Source: Methanothrix sp. (GTDB lineage: Archaea > Halobacteriota > Methanosarcinia > Methanotrichales > Methanotrichaceae). From it: a DNA stretch of 9,169 nucleotides. Location: contig JAQTYS010000103.1 in assembly GCA_028688175.1 (NCBI GenBank), positions 1 to 9,169 of the forward strand. The letters are read 5' to 3'. Of this stretch, positions 5,893 to 9,169 are shown in pieces. Position numbers and translations under genes: made by a program. Position 1 is the first letter of the stretch. Every line of letters begins with the position of its first letter. The notes under the pieces are model-generated. The model did not search any database. It saw nothing but the letters and a program-made list of their open reading frames with translations, and had not been told where the DNA came from.

Positions 5893-6147
5893 ATGAGCAT
5901 CCTGCAAGAAGAAATAGCTGCAAATGAGAATCTGCCCTTAAAAAAGAAGAGCAAGCTACGTGAAGAGATCGAAAGCTTGCTCGCGGAGAAAGGAATTACC
6001 TTTGAAGAGAGGATAGCAGTCATGAGCCTGGATACAAAGGAAACCCATTATTTCGATGATTATCCGCAGGCCCTGCAGTTTCTCAAAGAAAAGAAAGGGC
6101 GATGGTATCTGACGACGCCGGGAATCAGACGAACCGCAAACCGGTGA
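5893..6147 (+). CDS. Small conserved hypothetical protein
   Basis: Function not recognised. The product is 84 residues from ATG 5893; a GTG at 5890 directly before is possible. The first 40 residues are charged and helix-prone (LPLKKKSKLREEIESLLAEK). The rest forms a small sheet-like part containing ERIAVMSLDTKETHYFDDY and a Trp-Tyr (RWYLTTPG). No signal or membrane segment. GAGGTGAT at 5887-5894 is a very strong anti-16S match but sits almost on the ATG. Initiation therefore probably relies on ribosomes ending at the TGA of the preceding gene (5886-5888). It is likely an operon partner of that protein, with its stop four bases from the convergent universal stress gene. Confidence 0.75.
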   Translation: MSILQEEIAANENLPLKKKSKLREEIESLLAEKGITFEERIAVMSLDTKETHYFDDYPQALQFLKEKKGRWYLTTPGIRRTANR

Positions 6148-6149
6148 TG

Positions 6150-6180
6150 GATCAAATATAGTACAATGCAATCTTTGATC
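6150..6180. terminator. Inverted repeat at convergent gene ends
   Basis: GATCAAA (6150-6156) and TTTGATC (6174-6180) are exact inverses around 17 bases and include the stop of the leftward stress-protein gene (6152-6154). It lies directly downstream of the rightward gene ending at 6147. A bidirectional 3'-end structure is plausible; the long loop and AT content make it weak. Confidence 0.3.
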
Positions 6181-7021
6181 GCCTTAAGATCAAGACCGGT
6201 CTGGTTGCAAAATTAGCCACATCATAGGCAGTGCTCCCGATCCTTCCTTTCTTTATGGCCACAGCTCCTTGAGAGCTCATGGCAATAAGAGATACGTCCT
6301 GCATCTCAGCTTCATAGCGAATGGCCTCTACTGGATGTCCGAGCACTACCTTTGCGGTTACATTCATCCCATCCTTACTAAGTTCTGAGGATATCTCATT
6401 GATCTTCTCTTTAGCTATGGCCACGTTGGCCTCAATCTCTTCCTCAGTCTCGCCTTTTGAGACAACATTGAGAAGCAAGAGCTCTCCTATATCCGGCAAG
6501 CCTTTCAAGAAGGAGAGAGCGGCTTCGGAAGGTTGAGAGAAATCGGTGGGAAAGAGCACCTTGGAGAAGATTTTTCCACATTGCTCCTTTTGGTCGGTCT
6601 CCTCCAGCTTCCGATAGCGCATGATCAAAAGGTGGGTATTTCCATAACGCAGGACATTTCGGGAGGTGCTTCCCAAGAGGACGCTTTCAATGAGGCTCTT
6701 TCCCCGCGCTCCCATGGCTACCAGGCTGACCTTTTCATCCTCTGCCACCTTTTGGATGGCACTGGCCACCTCGCCCTCCAGAACGGTCAGGGCTCTTGCT
6801 TTTATGCCCACGCCCGGGACCATTAGGGCGCTCTTCATCTCCGAAAGTCTCTTCTCAGCAGCTTTGACCTCTGCCACCGGATCCCAGAATCTGGTAATTG
6901 TCGGCCTTGCCACAACATTTAGGAGCAATACCTCATTTACACCGGGAATTTGGCCGACGCACTCGATGACCTTTTGCGCATGTTTGGAAAAATCGGTCGG
7001 AATTAGGACCTTTTCGAACAT
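6152..7021 (-). CDS. Tandem-domain universal stress protein (UspA family)
   Basis: Usp proteins are cytoplasmic nucleotide-binding proteins of stress and energy limitation. ATG 7021 is chosen because AGGTGG lies six bases upstream and the product then starts at the family's first strand (MFEKVLIPTDFS). Upstream in-frame codons (to 7063) are probably untranslated. The 289-residue protein has two domains of about 130-140 residues. Domain 1 (1-136) has VLIPTDFS and the ATP loop GARG-x9-GST (104-119). Domain 2 (153-281) has VLFPTDFS and SSQG-x9-GST (249-264), where the first glycine of the loop is serine, so ATP binding there may be weaker. It lies downstream of raSEA in the same direction but has its own ribosome binding site and probably its own promoter in the 54-base gap. 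Confidence 0.92.
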   Translation of the reverse strand: MFEKVLIPTDFSKHAQKVIECVGQIPGVNEVLLLNVVARPTITRFWDPVAEVKAAEKRLSEMKSALMVPGVGIKARALTVLEGEVASAIQKVAEDEKVSLVAMGARGKSLIESVLLGSTSRNVLRYGNTHLLIMRYRKLEETDQKEQCGKIFSKVLFPTDFSQPSEAALSFLKGLPDIGELLLLNVVSKGETEEEIEANVAIAKEKINEISSELSKDGMNVTAKVVLGHPVEAIRYEAEMQDVSLIAMSSQGAVAIKKGRIGSTAYDVANFATRPVLILRRSKIALYYI

Positions 7022-7075
7022 CAGAGACCACCTGATGTATATATCATGCCCATAATATTTCAAATTATTGATGAA
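7022..7075 (-). promoter_or_regulatory. Probable promoter and ribosome binding site of the Usp gene
   Basis: On the minus strand, AAATATTATG (about 7051-7060) is a TATA candidate some 30-40 bases before ATG 7021, and AGGTGG at 7033-7028 is a strong ribosome binding site. A second TATA-like ATATATAC (about 7037-7044) is too close to serve this start. Confidence 0.35.
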
Positions 7076-8041
7076 TCAAAAGAGAGGAGTCCCAAAGGAC
7101 TCTTCCTCCACCTTCATCAGATCTATCCAGGTGGACTTGCACTGGCAGTCCAGGCTCTGGAAAGGCGCAACATCCTGGGAAAGGGCATGGGTTCGAATAG
7201 CTGCGGCGATACTCTCGTCGCACTCTCCGCAGTTATGCGGGCCACGCCTGGTGCCGGCGCCCACTGGATCGCAGACGAATGGGCCGGGTACGCTCTTTAG
7301 CACCTCCAGAGCCGACCATAGCCAAGGAGGCCGAAACTCGCCTCGCTCCCACATGCGCTCCACCAGGGTATTGCGCTGCACATTGCAGAGGTTAAGAGAT
7401 AGGATATCTGCGTGGCTGCGGGCCGCTCGGGCAGAGGCGATGGCATCTCTCATTGCCTGGCCTTCCGAGAGCAGAGGCGGCTTGAGCAGCAGGTAAGCTT
7501 TAACCCGCCCGCCCTGTCTGTGCACGGTCTCGGAGGCTGTGGTGAAGTCCTGGAAGGAGAAGCCCTTGCGGATGGCATTCTCCCGGATGAGGTCATTGGC
7601 TGTCTCAAGGCCAATGGCAAACTCTGTGGGAAGGCGGCTCTGGCAGATCTCGACCGTTTGTGCCGTTACATATTCAGGTCGGGTCTCGATGACCAGCTTC
7701 TTGATTCCCAGGGCCTCCAGCCTTTTTAAGATCTCGTCGCGCGCCTCCACCGGCATCTCGTCAGGGTCCAGGAAGCTGCCGCTGGTGTAGATCTTAACCA
7801 CGGAGACCTCCGGGGAGGATCTCTCCAGGGCGCATTCGAACTGGGCGATCAGGTCTGCGGCGGACGCGGGGGCACCTTCCCCGGCATAGCCGCACATGGT
7901 GCAGCGGTTCCAGCGACAGCCCACGGTGCGCAGGATCATGGTCAGCGCCTCTGCCGTCCGGCCGTCCTCCAGGTCCTGAGAACGCCAGACGGTGACCGGC
8001 TTTCTCAGATCCAACTCTCTTTCTACTCTTGCTCTGGCCAT
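7076..8041 (-). CDS. Archaeosine biosynthesis radical SAM protein RaSEA
   Basis: RaSEA works with ArcS to make archaeosine (G+) at position 15 of archaeal tRNAs. ArcS attaches lysine to preQ0-modified tRNA, and RaSEA cleaves it by radical chemistry to leave the formamidine. The 321-residue protein has the cluster motif GCRWNRCTMCGY (C42, C47, C50; CX4CX2C), SAM-site segments TSGSFLDP (86-93), VIETRPEY (117-124) and GLETAND (144-150), and a family-typical cysteine-containing C terminus (C257, C271, C274, C299, C301). Length is normal. The ATG is four bases after the trxB stop with GGGATAGG just before it, so the two genes are an operon. The partner arcS is not in the window. Assignment to this family rather than a generic Elp3-like radical SAM protein is from the overall sequence pattern. 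Confidence 0.9.
   Translation of the reverse strand: MARARVERELDLRKPVTVWRSQDLEDGRTAEALTMILRTVGCRWNRCTMCGYAGEGAPASAADLIAQFECALERSSPEVSVVKIYTSGSFLDPDEMPVEARDEILKRLEALGIKKLVIETRPEYVTAQTVEICQSRLPTEFAIGLETANDLIRENAIRKGFSFQDFTTASETVHRQGGRVKAYLLLKPPLLSEGQAMRDAIASARAARSHADILSLNLCNVQRNTLVERMWERGEFRPPWLWSALEVLKSVPGPFVCDPVGAGTRRGPHNCGECDESIAAAIRTHALSQDVAPFQSLDCQCKSTWIDLMKVEEESFGTPLF
7087..7102 (-). terminator. Hairpin inside the last codons of raSEA
   Basis: GAGTCC (7087-7092) and GGACTC (7097-7102) are exact inverses with a four-base loop. On the minus strand the stem is followed by CTCTCTTTTGATTC, a T-rich run that includes the TGA stop. This resembles an intrinsic terminator embedded in the coding end and would insulate the downstream Usp gene. 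Confidence 0.4.
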
Positions 8042-8045
8042 TGTC

Positions 8046-8945
8046 CTATCCCAGATATTGCAGGGCGCTGATGGCGGCAGACGCGCCGCTGCCCACCGCG
8101 GTCGCTACCTGCAACCTTCCCCCAGTCAGGTCTCCGGCTGCGAAGACACCCGGCATGCTCGTCTCCTGGTTGAGCCGGTTGACCTTCACAAAGCCGCCGG
8201 GCGTCATCTCCAGTCCCAGGGCCGTCGCCAAATCGGTGTTGGGCTTCATACCCATCTCCACAAAGACTCCGTCCGCCTTCAGGGAACGGAGAGTGTTGCC
8301 CACCTTGTACTCCACGCTGGCGACGAACTGGTCGCCCAGTATTTCTGTAATCTCCACACCAAAGGATGCGGTGTAGTTGGAAAGCTTCTTGATGCGGTCC
8401 AGGTAGACCGGCTCGGCCACCAGCTTCTCTCGCGAGGAGAGCAGGTGAACCTTCTCAGCGATGTTGGCCAGATAGAGAATGGCTCGGGCGGCGCCGTTGC
8501 CATAGCCCACCACTGCCACTGCTTTGCCCCTGAAGAGCGCTCCATCGCAATGCACACAGTAAGAGACACCCCGCGCCGTCAGCTCCTTCTCACCAGGAAC
8601 GCCAATAGCACGGTGGCTGGCACCCATGGCCAGGATGACGGCTTTGGCTTCGTACTGCCAGTTCTCTGTCTTGAGGCGGAAGGAGTCGCGCAGAGGCACG
8701 ATCTTCTCCACCTGGTCAACTTGGTACTCCGCCCCGAACTTCTGGGCCTGGGCCAGCATCCTCTCGGATAGCTCTATGCCCTGGATGCCATCGGGAAAAC
8801 CGGGGTAGTTCTCATAGAGGCCGCCCATGGACTGCTGTGAGCCGTAAATATTGCCCAGAACCAGCGTCTTCTTTCCGCCTCTCGCGCAGTACATGGCAGC
8901 GGTCAGCCCAGCCGGGCCTGCTCCTACTATGACGACATCATGCAA
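8046..8945 (-). CDS. trxB: Thioredoxin reductase-like flavoprotein (TrxB family)
   Basis: A cytoplasmic FAD enzyme that reduces thioredoxin-like proteins through a cysteine pair. Start is TTG 8945: GGTGAT, a full anti-16S match, lies six bases upstream, and the product begins at the FAD-binding strand (HDVVIVGAGPAG). No ATG exists in frame there. The 299-residue protein has GAGPAG (8-13), the redox pair CVHC (C130, C133) in SYCVHCDG, a second nucleotide site GYGNGA (147-152) and the C-terminal FAD motif AAGDLTGGRLQVATAVGSG (269-287). After VHL the NADPH-binding HRR...R of E. coli TrxB is replaced by LSSRE...V (169-176), so the reductant may not be NADPH. Methanogen homologues that use F420H2 are known. 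First gene of an operon with raSEA. No thioredoxin gene is nearby. Confidence 0.92.
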   Translation of the reverse strand: MHDVVIVGAGPAGLTAAMYCARGGKKTLVLGNIYGSQQSMGGLYENYPGFPDGIQGIELSERMLAQAQKFGAEYQVDQVEKIVPLRDSFRLKTENWQYEAKAVILAMGASHRAIGVPGEKELTARGVSYCVHCDGALFRGKAVAVVGYGNGAARAILYLANIAEKVHLLSSREKLVAEPVYLDRIKKLSNYTASFGVEITEILGDQFVASVEYKVGNTLRSLKADGVFVEMGMKPNTDLATALGLEMTPGGFVKVNRLNQETSMPGVFAAGDLTGGRLQVATAVGSGASAAISALQYLG

Positions 8946-9000
8946 GCGAATATCACCATTAAGAAGCTCTTCTTCAAGGTAGATAAAGGGTATGTAGCTT
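8946..9000 (-). promoter_or_regulatory. trxB-raSEA promoter and ribosome binding site
   Basis: On the minus strand CCCTTTATCT (about 8982-8991) is a TATA candidate, about 26 bases before an expected start near 8959. GGTGAT (8957-8952) is six bases before the TTG start, which decides the start choice. The leader would be short, about 15 bases. Confidence 0.4.
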
Positions 9001-9038
9001 GGGGCGCGGGGCCATGGGCTGGGCTTTTTACCCGCAAT

Positions 9039-9046
9039 GTTTTTAG
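9039..9046 (+). promoter_or_regulatory. Possible TATA box for tRNA-Gly
   Basis: GTTTTTAG lies about 45 bases before the tRNA. A TATA here would start transcription near 9068, leaving a short 5' leader that contains the small hairpin TCGTG-AAA-CACGA (9073-9085). Weak by sequence. Confidence 0.25.
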
Positions 9047-9087
9047 ACTAGAAGATGATTGTAGGGGATGCTTCGTGAAACACGATA

Positions 9088-9159
9088 GCGCCGATAGTGT
9101 AGCGGTTATCACTAGGCGTTGCCAACGCCTAAACTCGGGTTCGAATCCCGATCGGCGCA
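9088..9159 (+). tRNA. tRNA-Gly (anticodon GCC)
   Basis: A complete 72-base cloverleaf without an intron. The acceptor stem GCGCCGA/TCGGCGC (9088-9094, 9152-9158) is perfect, with discriminator A at 9159. The D arm has three pairs GTG/CAC with a T-T mismatch at the fourth. The anticodon stem AGGCG/CGCCT encloses loop TTGCCAA with anticodon GCC at 9121-9123. The T arm is TCGGG/CCCGA with loop TTCGAAT. G15 (9102) and C48 (9134) can form the Levitt pair, and G15 is the site archaeosine enzymes modify. CCA is not encoded and must be added. It reads Gly codons GGC and GGU. Confidence 0.97.
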
Positions 9160-9169
9160 TAAAATTACC

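Noticed and set aside
6152..7063. Longer Usp start at 7063 adding MKYYGHDIYIRWSL
   Set aside because: The added residues are not family-like, and ATG 7021 has a strong ribosome binding site at normal spacing.
7992..8771. Long 259-codon rightward frame opposite trxB
   Set aside because: Its length follows from G+C-rich antisense codons; the composition (many His, Arg, Gln, Gly) is not protein-like and trxB has every family motif.
8927..9160. Leftward frame of 77 codons running through the tRNA
   Set aside because: It overlaps the complete tRNA-Gly antisense and the trxB start region; its last codons are trxB in another frame.

Overview
The window is chromosomal DNA of a euryarchaeon, most likely a methanogen of the Methanosarcinales (Methanothrix/Methanosaeta-like). 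The domain is set by archaea-only genes: the small subunit of family D DNA polymerase (polB/DP1), fibrillarin-like FlpA, an ER-type Ser/His signal peptidase, and the archaeosine radical-SAM enzyme RaSEA. An archaeal-type NikR and a CCA-less tRNA-Gly(GCC) agree. Archaeal TATA/BRE promoters and GGTGA-type ribosome binding sites are also visible. The genus-level guess is inference from overall gene character.

Layout. Positions 1-1763 are AT-rich and hold small secreted proteins, all read leftward. The 5' end of one lies at the left edge. A two-gene unit follows at 1430-370, and its products share a repeated motif (VGNxxAxAFG ... AATNNxxIxxNQ). The edge gene and the two-gene unit have matching promoters and leaders, so they look like members of one paralogous family. 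From 1764 the DNA is less AT-rich and holds conserved housekeeping genes. polB (1764-3335, -) diverges from a signal peptidase gene (3377-4141, +), which converges on flpA (4138-4794, -). flpA sits 9 bp downstream of nikR (4804-5226, -). Divergent from nikR are two linked conserved hypothetical genes (5328-5888 and 5893-6147, +), the first with a cysteine cluster. These converge on a tandem-domain universal stress protein (6152-7021, -). A trxB-raSEA operon (8945-7076, -) and a tRNA-Gly gene (9088-9159, +) complete the window.

How the genes work together. The functions are information processing (PolD, FlpA, RaSEA, tRNA-Gly), protein export (signal peptidase and secreted substrates), nickel sensing (NikR) and redox or stress response (TrxB-like, Usp). 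The cells need nickel for methanogenesis enzymes, which fits the presence of NikR. RaSEA completes archaeosine at tRNA position 15, and the tRNA-Gly here carries the target G15 (9102).

Most worth a second look: the duplicated promoter/leader of the secreted-protein genes, whose conserved reading frame implies a non-AUG start; the three-copy secreted repeat module; nested inverted repeats upstream of that promoter; a possible NikR operator in front of a cysteine-cluster protein; a TrxB homologue without the usual NADPH phosphate-binding residues; and inverted repeats at or next to several stop codons. No CRISPR array, insertion sequence or complete new defence system was found.
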